NCBI GenBank assembly: GCA_945833885.1
Contig: CAMAFY010000002.1
Coordinates: 1 to 64,000, forward strand
Source: an uncultured Bacteroidales bacterium
GTDB taxonomy: Bacteria; Bacteroidota; Bacteroidia; Bacteroidales; Bacteroidaceae
Direction: 5' to 3'
DNA: 64,000 nucleotides
Made by a program: the position numbers and the translations under genes. Within the stretch, counting starts at the first letter, position 1. Each line of letters starts with the position of its first letter. The notes beneath the pieces are model-generated. The model did no database searches and was not told the origin of the DNA. It saw only the letters and a list, made by a program, of their open reading frames with translations. Below are positions 8,475 through 17,598 of this stretch, piece by piece.

Positions 8475-10238
8475 TCAGGCTTTGTTCGCCTTGCGGTCGT
8501 CCTCGATGAGTTTGAGGAGTTTCTCCACGGCTTCCTCTGCGGGGATGTTCTTTTCCACGCACGTTTTTCCGCGATACAGACTCACTTTTCCGCGTGCCGC
8601 ACCGACATATCCGTAGTCTGCGTCCGCCATCTCTCCGGGTCCGTTGACGATACATCCCATGATGCCGATTTTAAGTCCCCTAAGATGTCCGGTCGCCGCC
8701 TTGATTCGGGCGATGGTTCCCGGAAGGTCGTAGAGTGTGCGTCCGCATCCGGGGCATGAGATGTATTCGGTTTTCGTCATGCGGAGCCGTGCCGCTTGAA
8801 GGATGGCAAAGGCGGTGTCGACGGCAACCTTGTTGGGAAGATGCTTGTTTTGCAGGAAAAGTCCGTCGCAGATGCCGTCGAAGAGCAGGGCGCCCACGTC
8901 GGCCGCCGTCGCCAGTTGGAAGTCTTCGCGGTTGTCCATTTCGGACTTCACGCATACGATGACGCGGTTGTCGAGTCCCTCGCGCCACATTTCGTGAACG
9001 AGGGCGCGGATTTCGCCGGTGAAATTGCGGTGTATGGAGATGGCGATGACGGTGATTTCGGGCATCATGCGCAACGCTGCCCGCACTTCATCGTTGAGTT
9101 GCAGATAGGAAAGGAAGAGGAATTTGCGTTTGGCGGGGCATATCATGGCGAAAAGCAGGTCGTTCACCGTGTAGGCGGGGAAGGTTCCCGGCTCGTTCTT
9201 CCATGCATTGGCGGGAAGAATGTCGCGTCCGAAGACCAAATCCGCCATGCCTGCGCCCTCGGGACCGTAACTGATGACCTCGGGTACGGACGAATGGCGG
9301 CGTTGTGGCCGTGAATATTTGAAGTCGGGCGCCGCGACGGCTGGGATGTGCGGATGTCCCGAGCGCGTCTGTGCGATGTATGCCGCCAGTTTGTAGGCGA
9401 CGGGAATCTCGGCCTCCGGCTCTTCGCTCAGACTAACGCGGATGGTGTCGCCGATACCGTCGGCAAGCAGGGCTCCAATGCCGACAGCGCTCTTGATGCG
9501 TCCGTCCTCTCCCTCGCCGGCCTCCGTCACTCCGAGGTGGAGGGGGAAGGACATTCCCTCGCGTTCCATGGCTTCCACAAGCAGGCGCACGCTCTGAACC
9601 ATGATGACGGTGTTGCTCGCCTTGATGCTGATGGCCACATTCGTGAACGCCTGTTTCTGGCAAACGCGGAGGAATTCGAGGCAACTTTCCACGATACCCT
9701 CGGGGGTGTCGCCATAGCGCGACATGATACGGTCGGACAGACTGCCGTGGTTGACGCCGATGCGCAGGGCTGTTCCGTGCTCCCGACAGATGTCGAGGAG
9801 GTGTGTGAAGCGTTCTTCGAGGCGCCGGAGTTCAGCGGCGTATTCCTCATCGGTGTATTCCAGAGCCTTGAAGGTGCGTGCGGGGTCGATGTAGTTGCCG
9901 GGATTGATGCGCACCTTCTCCACGATGGTCGCCGCCACGTCCGCCACATTGGGGTTGAAGTGCACGTCGGCGACGAGCGGAGTGTCGTATCCGCGCTGGC
10001 GGAGTCCGTCCTTTATGTTCCGGAGGTTCTCTGCCTCGCGTGTTCCCTGCGTGGTCAGGCGCACGATGTCCGCCCCTGCCTGTATGATTCTGATGCACTG
10101 TTCCACGCAGCCTTCGGTGTCGGTGGTGGCGCGTGTGGTCATGCTCTGCAAACGCAGCGGAGCCCCTCCGCCCAGAGTCAGGTTTCCGAGGTGGATGGTA
10201 TGGCTTTTTCGGGGATTATAGTTGAAAAGGTCGACCAT
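8475..10238 (-). CDS. ispG: 4-hydroxy-3-methylbut-2-enyl-diphosphate synthase IspG (long Bacteroidetes type)
   Basis: 587 residues, much longer than the roughly 370 of enterobacterial IspG, because of the internal domain typical of Bacteroidetes, Chlamydiae and plants. The N-terminal TIM barrel begins with SHTIHLGNLTLGG and RLQSMTTRATTDTE. The C-terminal iron-sulfur domain carries the cluster ligands Cys495 and Cys498 (CPGCGRT) and Cys529 with Glu536 (GCIVNGPGE). It acts in the MEP isoprenoid pathway, upstream of the polyprenyl synthase at 28.4 kb. The neighbouring purE is on the same strand 90 bp upstream and the pair may be co-transcribed. Confidence 0.96.
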   Translation of the reverse strand: MVDLFNYNPRKSHTIHLGNLTLGGGAPLRLQSMTTRATTDTEGCVEQCIRIIQAGADIVRLTTQGTREAENLRNIKDGLRQRGYDTPLVADVHFNPNVADVAATIVEKVRINPGNYIDPARTFKALEYTDEEYAAELRRLEERFTHLLDICREHGTALRIGVNHGSLSDRIMSRYGDTPEGIVESCLEFLRVCQKQAFTNVAISIKASNTVIMVQSVRLLVEAMEREGMSFPLHLGVTEAGEGEDGRIKSAVGIGALLADGIGDTIRVSLSEEPEAEIPVAYKLAAYIAQTRSGHPHIPAVAAPDFKYSRPQRRHSSVPEVISYGPEGAGMADLVFGRDILPANAWKNEPGTFPAYTVNDLLFAMICPAKRKFLFLSYLQLNDEVRAALRMMPEITVIAISIHRNFTGEIRALVHEMWREGLDNRVIVCVKSEMDNREDFQLATAADVGALLFDGICDGLFLQNKHLPNKVAVDTAFAILQAARLRMTKTEYISCPGCGRTLYDLPGTIARIKAATGHLRGLKIGIMGCIVNGPGEMADADYGYVGAARGKVSLYRGKTCVEKNIPAEEAVEKLLKLIEDDRKANKA

Positions 10239-10328
10239 AATAAAGAGGGCAATTTTGAACGATGTTTATAAATTTCCGTAAGAAATCTGCCGGTTACGGG
10301 TGATGTCCTTCCGGCGTCCTTACCGGAA

Positions 10329-10835
10329 TCAGTTGCACTTGTACTCGTAATGCACGTCGGCGAGTTCGGCGTTGGCCTTCACAATCTTGTTTTTCAACGC
10401 CTCCTTGTAGGTTGCCACACGCTGTGCCAGTTCGTCATCCGCCAAAGCCAGCATCTCCGATGCCAGGATGGCGGCGTTGAGAGAGCCGTTGACGCCGGTG
10501 GTGGCTACGGGGATTCCGGGAGGCATCTGTACGATGCTGAGCAGGGCATCGAGGCCGTCGAGCATGCCTTTTATGGGCACTCCGATGACGGGGAGCGTGG
10601 TTCCGGCGGCGATGACTCCGGGCAATGCGGCTGCCATGCCGGCACCGGCGATGATTACCTTCAGACCCCGTGCGGCGGCATTGCGGCTGAAATCTTCCAC
10701 TTCTGCGGGAGTGCGGTGTGCGGAGAGGGCGTTCATCTCGAAGGGGATGTGCATTTCGTCGAGGTATTTTGCGGCTTTTTCCATGATGGGCAGGTCACTT
10801 GTGCTGCCCATGATGATGCTTACAAGAGGTTTCAT
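10329..10835 (-). CDS. purE: N5-carboxyaminoimidazole ribonucleotide mutase PurE (class I)
   Basis: 168 residues, full length for class I PurE. The phosphate-binding MGSTSD segment is at residues 9-14, the SAHRTP motif at 38-43, and GAGMAAALPGVIAA and PVIGVPIKG follow as expected. It converts N5-CAIR to CAIR in purine synthesis. A candidate -7 box lies about 185 bp upstream (11019-11026). The long leader between them is gene-free. Confidence 0.95.
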   Translation of the reverse strand: MKPLVSIIMGSTSDLPIMEKAAKYLDEMHIPFEMNALSAHRTPAEVEDFSRNAAARGLKVIIAGAGMAAALPGVIAAGTTLPVIGVPIKGMLDGLDALLSIVQMPPGIPVATTGVNGSLNAAILASEMLALADDELAQRVATYKEALKNKIVKANAELADVHYEYKCN

Positions 10836-11018
10836 GCGGTAGAAAATATAGGGTGTGTAAAATGTTTTTCATGTCGTGTGCGGCAACTTGGCGGTGAAAG
10901 GTCCGTGGTGGCGGTGTCCGCTGGCGGCGGTTGCCGGGTGCGGGGTGGCATTGCGGCGTGCGGGATGTGCCGTTAAAGGCGGTGGCACGTTTGGGCAAAG
11001 CGCATAGTATGCACGGTG

Positions 11019-11026
11019 CAAATATA
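11019..11026 (-). promoter_or_regulatory. Candidate -7 box TATATTTG for purE
   Basis: On the minus strand this reads TATATTTG, a match to TAnnTTTG, and points toward purE. No TTTG -33 box was found at the right distance. Confidence 0.5.
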
Positions 11027-11301
11027 CTGATTTATTGCGGGTGGTGTGGCATGTTTCCCCCTTTTTTTCGTTTTCCCAAGGCGCTAAACGCCATTTTTAG
11101 GGTTGAGGAACGGTCCGTAGGGGAGGGTAGTGGAGGAAAGCGGCGACGGAACAATGGCACAGAAACTGCCGGTGCGCCACCCCGCTGGAGCGGCACGGGG
11201 CATTGTCGGCGGGCGGACAAGGCTCTAAAGACTTGCGGTGAATGCCTTTTCCGATGTCGCTGAACGCGATGTCCCGCACCCGGAAAACAGCGTGGAAAAT
11301 A

Positions 11302-11382
11302 TTGCACACTCCCCTGTCTTTTGCCCCGAAAAAGGTGGAAGGGCATCAGCGGAGGGGAGGCTCGACCTTAAAGGATTTTGAC
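11302..11382. repeat. Dispersed 81-bp element, copy 1
   Basis: Begins TTGCACACTCCC and ends with an ACCTTAAAGGATTTTGAC segment. A related element of the same length lies at 50123-50203 with the same two ends and scattered matches between. No coding potential was seen. Confidence 0.6.
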
Positions 11383-11519
11383 AAGGCTTTTTGCGCCGTC
11401 CAGCGTGGCATTCAGCGGTCCGTCGCGCATTTCCGCGGTGTTTGTCAGCGCGTTGGCGGCGAAGGGTGGGGCAGAGGTCTTCACATGACCGTCCGGAATC
11501 CGCTGAAACGTTGCAGAAA

Positions 11520-11651
11520 CGGCATGGGGACGCCGTGAAATCCCCTGAGTCTTCCGGTGGAAACCCCGGAACTTTCTGTGGTAAAGTGCGGCACTTTGTG
11601 GTGCGAAGTTCCGCACATTCCGTGGCGAACCTCCGTGGTTTATGGCAAGAT
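11520..11651. repeat. 22-bp periodic array, six units, CGGCACTTT family
   Basis: Units of exactly 22 bp start at 11520, 11542, 11564, 11586, 11608 and 11630. Cores at the same phase are CCCCGGAACTTT, GTGCGGCACTTT, GTTCCGCACATT and CCTCCGTGGTTT, with GAA, AAA or related bases closing each unit. The same consensus recurs in the arrays near 29.7, 43.6, 50.4 and 60.0 kb. Confidence 0.85.
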
Positions 11652-12027
11652 AGGGTGCTGACTGTGCGGAAATGGCGGAAAAAGTCGTCACAAACACCGG
11701 TGCCCCGTTTTGCGATATTCGTGGCTTGAGGGGCGTCCGGTGGCTTCCGTGCCCCTTCCTGAGCCGTTTATCCCGCCTTTTCGCGCCCGTGAAGCCTCTG
11801 TAAACCTTCGGAGATGAAATTGCACACTCGTGGACTCGGAAGACGGCAGACGGGCGGAAAAACGCCTTTCCTGTGTTTTCAGCCACCGGGTCGTCGGGGC
11901 TCCTCATGCATAACAGCCGCAGGACGCAGGGAAAATCGTTGCGGAAGCGTCGGGAAAATGCCGAGTCAACGGCGGCAATGCTCCGCAATGGCGGAGGAAA
12001 AGCACGGTGGCACCTATGGGGGAATGC

Positions 12028-12065
12028 AAAAAAAACACGGCAGAACCTTCAGTGGAACTGCCGTG
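12028..12065 (-). terminator. Terminator of the PAP2-like gene
   Basis: Read on the minus strand: an eight-base stem CACGGCAG/CTGCCGTG, extended by CC/GG after a two-base mismatch, followed by eight T. It lies 90 bp beyond the stop of the gene at 12156. Confidence 0.8.
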
Positions 12066-12155
12066 AATATGGGTGGGTGAAAAAAGAAATATCGCAAAAA
12101 GAATCTGGCAAGGCGGGATTCCGGAACCTGCTTGTGGGGGATTGAAGGTCGGAAA

Positions 12156-12773
12156 TCAGAGGACGATGACCGCGCCGCAGCCGCTGGCGATGCCGATGAG
12201 GACGCCGAAAAAGATTTCGGTGTACGTATGTTGGCGCAGAATCATGCGTGCCGTGCATACGCAACCGCAGAGAAAGACGCAGAGGGCAAGCCAGTTGATG
12301 GCGTTGAAATTGAAGATGATGGAGAAGGCGAACAGCATTCCGATGACACCGCCCGAGGCTGCCGCATGGGTAGACACCTTGATCCAGTTGTTGACCACGG
12401 CACAAATGACCTGGATGAGCAGTGCCGCCGCTACAATCGCCGAGGTAAAATGGGGCATGTGGAAGGTCTCCATGATGAAAAGCAGGGCGGAATAGCAGAT
12501 GATGCTGATGGTATAAGGCACATAACGCCGTTCGCGGCGGCTCATCTGGTGCTGCGTCCAGCCGTTGATGCGGCGGTAGATGTATATCATGATGCGCGGA
12601 AAGACGACTGTAAACAGGTAAACCAACACAATCATCGCAATCTTATACCCCGGAGTCAGCGTCTTGAGATAACTGAACATGAGGAGGACGATGAAGGCTA
12701 TCGTGGGAAGATAGAAGGGAGTGAACAGCACAGAGATGATGCGCGCAGCCAGCAAAATGTAGCGGTTGTTCAT
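12156..12773 (-). CDS. PAP2-superfamily-like integral membrane protein
   Basis: 205 residues with about six hydrophobic segments. The C-terminal half keeps the layout of PAP2 phosphatases in degenerate form: NNWIKVSTHAAASGG in place of the PSGH motif, and RQHTYTEIFFGVLIG in place of SRxxxxxHxxxD. The first motif (KxxxxxxRP) is not clear, so catalysis is uncertain. Possible roles are lipid phosphate or undecaprenyl phosphate handling. The ATG at 12773 (MNNRYILLAAR) is preferred over the longer frame to 12848 because it starts just before the first membrane segment. It lies downstream of rpoN on the same strand, 305 bp away. Confidence 0.7.
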   Translation of the reverse strand: MNNRYILLAARIISVLFTPFYLPTIAFIVLLMFSYLKTLTPGYKIAMIVLVYLFTVVFPRIMIYIYRRINGWTQHQMSRRERRYVPYTISIICYSALLFIMETFHMPHFTSAIVAAALLIQVICAVVNNWIKVSTHAAASGGVIGMLFAFSIIFNFNAINWLALCVFLCGCVCTARMILRQHTYTEIFFGVLIGIASGCGAVIVL

Positions 12774-13078
12774 TGTTTGGGATAAGATGTCTTGGGGTTG
12801 GGCACTTTTTGGGGGGATTCTGCAAAGTCGGGTGGTGGACAAAAACAAATTATAGGCAGGTTTCAGGAATGGGTTTTCATTGAAGGTGGGAAATCACTGC
12901 CGTTATACAACAAATAACATGTGCGGTGGTAGTTTATGGAACTTGCCTGAAATACAGTAGTTTTTTTATGGTGTCCACTTGCTCGACGGCAAAGGATTTT
13001 CGTATGAGGGTTTGTGTTTTCAGCCTTTTTGTGCCAATCCGGCTGGGTGGGATGTCCGGTGTTCCGGTAGGGAAAGCC

Positions 13079-14659
13079 TTAATGTCCCTTACGGTGCTGT
13101 GCGATGGGGAAGCCCAGGCGTTCGCGGTACTTCGCTACGGTGCGCCGTGCCACGTTCATGCCCTCCTGCTTCAGCAGGTCGGAAATGGCCTGGTCGGAGA
13201 AGGGAGCGTTGGAGTCCTCACCCTCGATGATTCGCCGTACGGCATTCACGGCCTGACGTTGTGCCACGGTTTCGCCGCTCGCGCTGACGAATTCTGAACT
13301 GAAAAAGTGCTTGAGCGGGTAGGTTCCGTAGTCGGTGCGCACGTATTTTGCGTTGACAGCCCTGGAAACGGTGCTGATGTCAACGCCGGCATACTCTGCG
13401 ATGACCTGTTGTTTGAGGGGCTTGAGGAGGCTTTCGTCGTCGTCTTCGGCAAAGAAATCGTGCTGGAACTTCGCGATGCCTTCCATCACTTTCATCAGCG
13501 TGGCGTTGCGGCGTCTGATGTTTTCGATGAAGGCCTTTGCGGCATCCACCTTGTGGACGGCATATTCATAGTCTGCCTGTTGCTGCCGGCTGAAGGAAAT
13601 CTGGCGGCCTTCGGCCTTTGCCCGCTCAACGGCGCTGTCGTGTTCCTCGACAATGCGCAGGTAACTGGTGCTGACTTTGAGTTGCGGAACGTTGCCTTTT
13701 TCAAGCGAGATGGTGGTATTTCCGGTTTTCGGTTCGTAGAAGAGGTAGAAATCGGGGGTGATGGTGGGTGCGGTGTGCGCCATGCTCTCGTTCAAGCCTT
13801 TGCCTGGCATGGGATTGAGGCGGCGGATGAGGGCCTTGATGTCGTGGATGGCCTCGTCGTTGACGTCGAGTTCCTCTTGGATTTTGTCCCATCGCGACTT
13901 CGAAAGATAGTCGAAACAGTCGCGGACGACCTTCAGCGCGAGGCGGTGGGTCAGCGTTTTGCTGTGCTGGGCACGGTCTTCGGGGTCGGAAAGTTGGAGC
14001 ATCATGCACTCTTGCAGGGTGTGTGCGCCGATGCCACGCGGCTCAAATCCCTGGAGCATGCCGATGAGGCGGTGGAGTTCTTCGGGTGTGAGGTCGATAT
14101 ACTCCTGAAAAGCGAGTTCGTCGATGAGGGTTTCGTCGGATTTTGTAAGGTATCCGCGTTCGTCGAGCGAGCCGACGATGTAGGTGAGTGCCACCCTTTC
14201 GTCGTCGTTGATTTGCAGTTCGCCAATCTGTTGCACGAGGCTGTCGTAACTTGTCGCGCCCTCGTCGCTGATTTCCATGGCAGGTTTGTCGCCGTCGTAC
14301 TGATGTTCGTTGAATCCGTGGCTGACATCGTTGTTGTAACGTGTGCGCATGTCTTCGGGAACTTGGTCGATGGTGAGGAAATCCCCGTATTCCTCTTCGG
14401 TGGTATGGCTGTCTCTGATGCGGAAATCGTCGTTTACGCTGTAATCTCCCGGGGCATCGTTGGCATCGTTTCCATAGGAAAAGTTCTCGTCGCCGGCGCT
14501 TCTTTCAAGGGCTTGGTTGCTTTCGAGTTCATTTTTTACATGGTCCTCGAGGTCATTGAGCGGCATTTCAATGATTTTCGAGAGCATCACTTGTGCGGCG
14601 TTGGCGGTTTGCCTGAGCCGTTGTTCAATGTCCTGTGATAAGGTTGTCGTATTGCTCAT
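13079..14659 (-). CDS. rpoN: RNA polymerase sigma-54 factor RpoN
   Basis: 526 residues. Region I is an N-terminal segment with Gln/Leu-rich character (LSQDIEQRLRQTANAAQVMLSKIIEMPL). An acidic linker and the core-binding domain follow. The C-terminal DNA-binding domain has the RpoN box ARRTVAKYRE at 504-513, which recognises the -24 element. It directs transcription from -24/-12 promoters with AAA+ activators. No activator gene and no clear TGGCAC/TTGC promoter was found in this window. It is preceded by a -7 box at 14687-14694. Confidence 0.95.
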   Translation of the reverse strand: MSNTTTLSQDIEQRLRQTANAAQVMLSKIIEMPLNDLEDHVKNELESNQALERSAGDENFSYGNDANDAPGDYSVNDDFRIRDSHTTEEEYGDFLTIDQVPEDMRTRYNNDVSHGFNEHQYDGDKPAMEISDEGATSYDSLVQQIGELQINDDERVALTYIVGSLDERGYLTKSDETLIDELAFQEYIDLTPEELHRLIGMLQGFEPRGIGAHTLQECMMLQLSDPEDRAQHSKTLTHRLALKVVRDCFDYLSKSRWDKIQEELDVNDEAIHDIKALIRRLNPMPGKGLNESMAHTAPTITPDFYLFYEPKTGNTTISLEKGNVPQLKVSTSYLRIVEEHDSAVERAKAEGRQISFSRQQQADYEYAVHKVDAAKAFIENIRRRNATLMKVMEGIAKFQHDFFAEDDDESLLKPLKQQVIAEYAGVDISTVSRAVNAKYVRTDYGTYPLKHFFSSEFVSASGETVAQRQAVNAVRRIIEGEDSNAPFSDQAISDLLKQEGMNVARRTVAKYRERLGFPIAQHRKGH

Positions 14660-14686
14660 GATGCGGGTATGGGATAATTTGTGTGC

Positions 14687-14694
14687 AAAGGTAG
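14687..14694 (-). promoter_or_regulatory. -7 box TACCTTTG of rpoN
   Basis: Minus-strand TACCTTTG about 28 bp before the rpoN start codon, the expected position for a Bacteroidetes promoter. No TTTG -33 box was found. Confidence 0.65.
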
Positions 14695-14957
14695 TAAGAT
14701 TTTTGTTTCGGCACGTTCTCTTCCACGAAATTTTCGGGTATCCTCCCGAAAAATCACCCCGAAACTATGGCCGTATTGTCCCGAGTATCGCTATTTTCAT
14801 CAGTGGAAATGCCGTAGCCCTCTCTGTTTCAGAATGAAAAAGCACGGCACTCGCCATAGCATTTGACGGAAAATCCGGGTACTGAAGATGGGACGATTAC
14901 GCGGTGTTTGCCGCAAATGCCTGGTTGAAGGTTAAGGCTTGTCGTGGTGAAGTATGG

Positions 14958-14996
14958 AAAAAGGGCACAGGGGAAGCGGTTCCTCTGTGCCCTTTT
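14958..14996 (-). terminator. Terminator of the DUF4493/PCMD operon
   Basis: Inverted repeat with arms AAAAGGGCACAG and CTGTGCCCTTTT, extended inward by GGAA/TTCC, 28 bp beyond the stop of the last operon gene. On the minus strand the right-hand arm precedes a T tract. Confidence 0.85.
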
Positions 14997-15024
14997 GGCG
15001 GATGTCGGTATGACGGATGCCAGA

Positions 15025-15720
15025 TTATGGGTTTTCCATATTCTGCGTAGCGCTTACGGTGCTTTCGTCAACGAATTTGTAGGTGACGTTGTAGAGCATT
15101 CCAACCTCCACATTGCTCACCTGACGTGTTTCGTGTCTGAAGGTCTCGTTGTCGGTGTTCGTGGCTTGGAGAGTGTAGGAGAATCCCCCGTCTTCCGTGC
15201 TGAAATAGGCCTTCTCCCCATCATTGACCTGCACGGTGCGGTTTCCGCTGGTGAGGGTGAAGGTGTAGGAGGGGAAGAGAGTGGTGAAAAGTTCGTGGAA
15301 CGTCAGCCCTACGGCATAGTTTGTCATGGGTACCTGCATGGTGCAGTACGCCGTTTCGTCCTCGCCGGCGCACACTTCCGCTGTCGCGTAGTAGCAGGCT
15401 TCGCCGAGACCATTGTTGGCAGTCGCCCAATCGTCCTGATTTTCGGAATAAGCCACCACGGTATAGGTGACTCCGGGCTCGAGTTCAATCTTCGAAGGCA
15501 CGTTTCCGGCGGTGAAAGTCTTGTAGACCGTACCGTCGGCTTTGAGCATCTTCACAGCAAGTCCGGCATCTACGGCCCGCGATGCCAACTGCGGCACGTT
15601 GTCGCGCACCACATCGAGAGCGAGCGTGGCGTGGCCGCTACCCATTGTGTCGTCTTCATGCTGCGAACAGGCGCAGAGGAGGCTGAGAACAACGGGGAAA
15701 AGAAGGAGAAACTTTTTCAT
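15025..15720 (-). CDS. DUF4493-type lipoprotein (last gene of the operon)
   Basis: 231 residues. Lipoprotein signal MKKFLLLFPVVLSLLCAC with lipidated Cys at about 18. The rest is one beta-rich domain with the DUF4493 layout: a LALDVVRDN strand, a KMLKADGTVYKTF segment, IELEPGVTYTVVAYSEN, ACYYATAEV, and a TFHELFTTLFPSYTFTLTSG stretch. Members are fimbrillin-like surface proteins of unknown function. Its start overlaps the stop of the preceding gene by 4 bp (ATGA), implying translational coupling. Confidence 0.75.
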   Translation of the reverse strand: MKKFLLLFPVVLSLLCACSQHEDDTMGSGHATLALDVVRDNVPQLASRAVDAGLAVKMLKADGTVYKTFTAGNVPSKIELEPGVTYTVVAYSENQDDWATANNGLGEACYYATAEVCAGEDETAYCTMQVPMTNYAVGLTFHELFTTLFPSYTFTLTSGNRTVQVNDGEKAYFSTEDGGFSYTLQATNTDNETFRHETRQVSNVEVGMLYNVTYKFVDESTVSATQNMENP

Positions 15721-17546
15721 TTGCCGTAGTAGTATGAGAGTGAATAGATGCGCGAGCAGGTCTGTCCGGAACCGTAACTGTTGTTGGCCTTGGCCTGCGA
15801 GGCGTTGGCGGTGAGGGTGAAGTAGGCCGTGTCCTCGTAATAGTGGTCCTGGCTGTTAAAAGCACCGCTTGACGATTTCTGACTGAAGTAGGTGTCGCTG
15901 CCGAGGGAAAGCGAAAGGGTGGTGGCAACCGTAGCACCATGCGACATGACATCATAGGGAGCCTCTATCTTTACACCCGCAGGGATGGCGAACAGGTTGC
16001 AGTAGATATATTGGGGCTGTGATACGGTGTTCTGCCCCAAGCGTACGCAGTCCTTGCCGTTATAGTTTCCGTTCCAGTCGTGGGTTCCGCTCACTGCCCA
16101 GTCTCCTTCGGTAGGAGGAGTCCAACTTGCCGGCAGTCCGGTGATGTAAAGGTCCTTGGAAACTGTGGCGGTTGCCTGATCAAAAACGATGGTAGCGCTG
16201 AGGGGATATGCCGTAAATGAGGGTGTAAGCCCCGTTTGGTTGGCACATTCCAACGTGTTGTCGTCGAAAACGTTGCTGATGGTGCTGCCGTTGAACTTCA
16301 CATCGATGGAACGGGAATAGTGGCTGTTGAGGATAAGGTCTCTCGAAATGTTCACCTTCACCAGCGGTTCATACACGGTATAGGCATCGCAGGCGTTTGC
16401 CGCATCGACATCTCCCGCGAGATATTTGCTGTAAGACGTGTAGGCATCAGCGGAAATGGTGATGTTCGGGTTCCCAACTTCAATGCTTGCCGTCTTGGTC
16501 TGTTGCATGGCACCATCCACCATCACATAGTATGTGGCGGTGTATGTGCCTGCCGGAACGTAGGGCCAGCCTTCTGCGTTGTCGGCACCCCGTGAATTGA
16601 GTGCTCCAGTGCCTTCGATAGTACGGACAACATTGCCCGACTGGTCGGTAAGGACAGCCTTCCACGTCATGTCGGGGTAGGCATTGTTGAAGACGATGTC
16701 GGTTCCGGTGAGCAATCCGTTGGAATCGTAGACGTGTTCAGGGGTAGCCTTCGGTGTGGGTAGCCATTCAAGGGGCACGGTTCCCGCAATCGTGGCCTCC
16801 ACCATCTGCACTTTGCTGATCTCAACGGCGGTGACGCTCTCGGGATCTGGCAAGGAAAGGGTGACGATGGCATGGTCGGCGGCCTGGAAGACACTGGGGA
16901 AATCGGTGCCGGAAGGGTCGAGTGTGGTGCTCACCACGCGGTCATTGGCACGGAGAGTGCCGGAGAATTTCAGCCGGACGCTGCTTCCTGCGGGGAAATA
17001 CGCGCTGCGTTTGGGGTGGATGTTGCTGAGACTGGCGGCTTTGTCGCCGTTCCACACCTGCAAACTGTAGTTCTTGTAGAACTTTTCAAAGCGTTCGCGC
17101 TCCGCTTCATCGCGTCCGAAACGCACGGACACCAAAGCATTGCCAACCTTACAGGTGATGCTGGTCTCTGTAACCCCCTCGGTTCCCACCTCGGCACTCG
17201 TGGAACCTATATAATAAGGTGCGTCGTAGCCGAGGGTAGGATTGTCGCCACATACCGCTTGAACGTTGTATGTTCCGGCGGCCAAATGGATATCTTCGGT
17301 GGAGTATGGTTTGCTGTATACCTGGCGTCCTTCGGAATTGCTGATGTTGATTCTGAAGTTTTCGAATGCCGGAGTTCCCAGTTCCGAGGGTGTACTGCGG
17401 GTCTGGGTGGCATCGGAAACGTCGGCAAGTACCACGCGTAGTGTGCCTTCCTCTACAGTCCATGCCGCTTCGTCGCTGCACGATGTCAGAAGTACGGCGG
17501 CGAGAAGACTGAGGAAAGTGAGGAAGGATGATGTTTTTACTACCAT
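15717..17546 (-). CDS. Large DUF4493-type lipoprotein
   Basis: 609 residues from the ATG at 17546, which gives a lipoprotein signal (FLSLLAAVLLTSC). Residues about 30-230 have the DUF4493 layout (EGTLRVVLADVSDATQTRS; FRINISNSEGRQVYSK; HLAAGTYNVQAVCGDNP; APYYIGSTSAEV). The remaining part is a series of beta domains ending with SLSYYYGK; no enzyme motif was recognised. A longer frame to 17693 would overlap the upstream gene and lacks a signal peptide. It is coupled to the next gene by an ATGA overlap. Surface exposure is inferred from the lipoprotein signal. Confidence 0.75.
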   Translation of the reverse strand: MVVKTSSFLTFLSLLAAVLLTSCSDEAAWTVEEGTLRVVLADVSDATQTRSTPSELGTPAFENFRINISNSEGRQVYSKPYSTEDIHLAAGTYNVQAVCGDNPTLGYDAPYYIGSTSAEVGTEGVTETSITCKVGNALVSVRFGRDEAERERFEKFYKNYSLQVWNGDKAASLSNIHPKRSAYFPAGSSVRLKFSGTLRANDRVVSTTLDPSGTDFPSVFQAADHAIVTLSLPDPESVTAVEISKVQMVEATIAGTVPLEWLPTPKATPEHVYDSNGLLTGTDIVFNNAYPDMTWKAVLTDQSGNVVRTIEGTGALNSRGADNAEGWPYVPAGTYTATYYVMVDGAMQQTKTASIEVGNPNITISADAYTSYSKYLAGDVDAANACDAYTVYEPLVKVNISRDLILNSHYSRSIDVKFNGSTISNVFDDNTLECANQTGLTPSFTAYPLSATIVFDQATATVSKDLYITGLPASWTPPTEGDWAVSGTHDWNGNYNGKDCVRLGQNTVSQPQYIYCNLFAIPAGVKIEAPYDVMSHGATVATTLSLSLGSDTYFSQKSSSGAFNSQDHYYEDTAYFTLTANASQAKANNSYGSGQTCSRIYSLSYYYGK

Positions 17547-17598
17547 GATGTTCGGTGAGAATGCTGTTCTTGGAATGGGGTTTATTACTCCTTGCCGC

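Larger units (their letters stand above)
10836..12155. other. 1.3-kb gene-free region between purE and the PAP2-like gene
   Basis: No credible gene was found. It holds the purE promoter (11019-11026), an 81-bp element related to one at 50123 (11302-11382), a 22-bp periodic array (11520-11651) and a terminator (12028-12065). The frames that stay open here, such as a 206-codon minus-strand frame at 11368-11988, translate to low-complexity protein without recognisable domains and run through the periodic array. Confidence 0.7.
14660..15024. other. Gene-free stretch between rpoN and the DUF4493 operon end
   Basis: Contains the rpoN promoter box (14687-14694) and the operon terminator (14958-14996). 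The A/T tracts between 14710 and 14830 hint at 22-bp spacing, but not clearly enough to call an array. Confidence 0.6.

Noticed and set aside
8386-8475. Possible 22-bp array between ispG and the sialidase gene
   Set aside because: Two segments (GATGCCGGTG, GATGCCGTTT) are 22 bp apart, but the rest does not match well enough.
11368-11988. 206-codon open frame on the minus strand
   Set aside because: Its translation is low-complexity and the frame runs through a 22-bp array. No signal peptide or domain; a spurious product of the repeats.
13307-14638. 443-codon frame antisense to rpoN
   Set aside because: Shadow of a clear rpoN gene; Val/Phe/Asp-rich translation without motifs.
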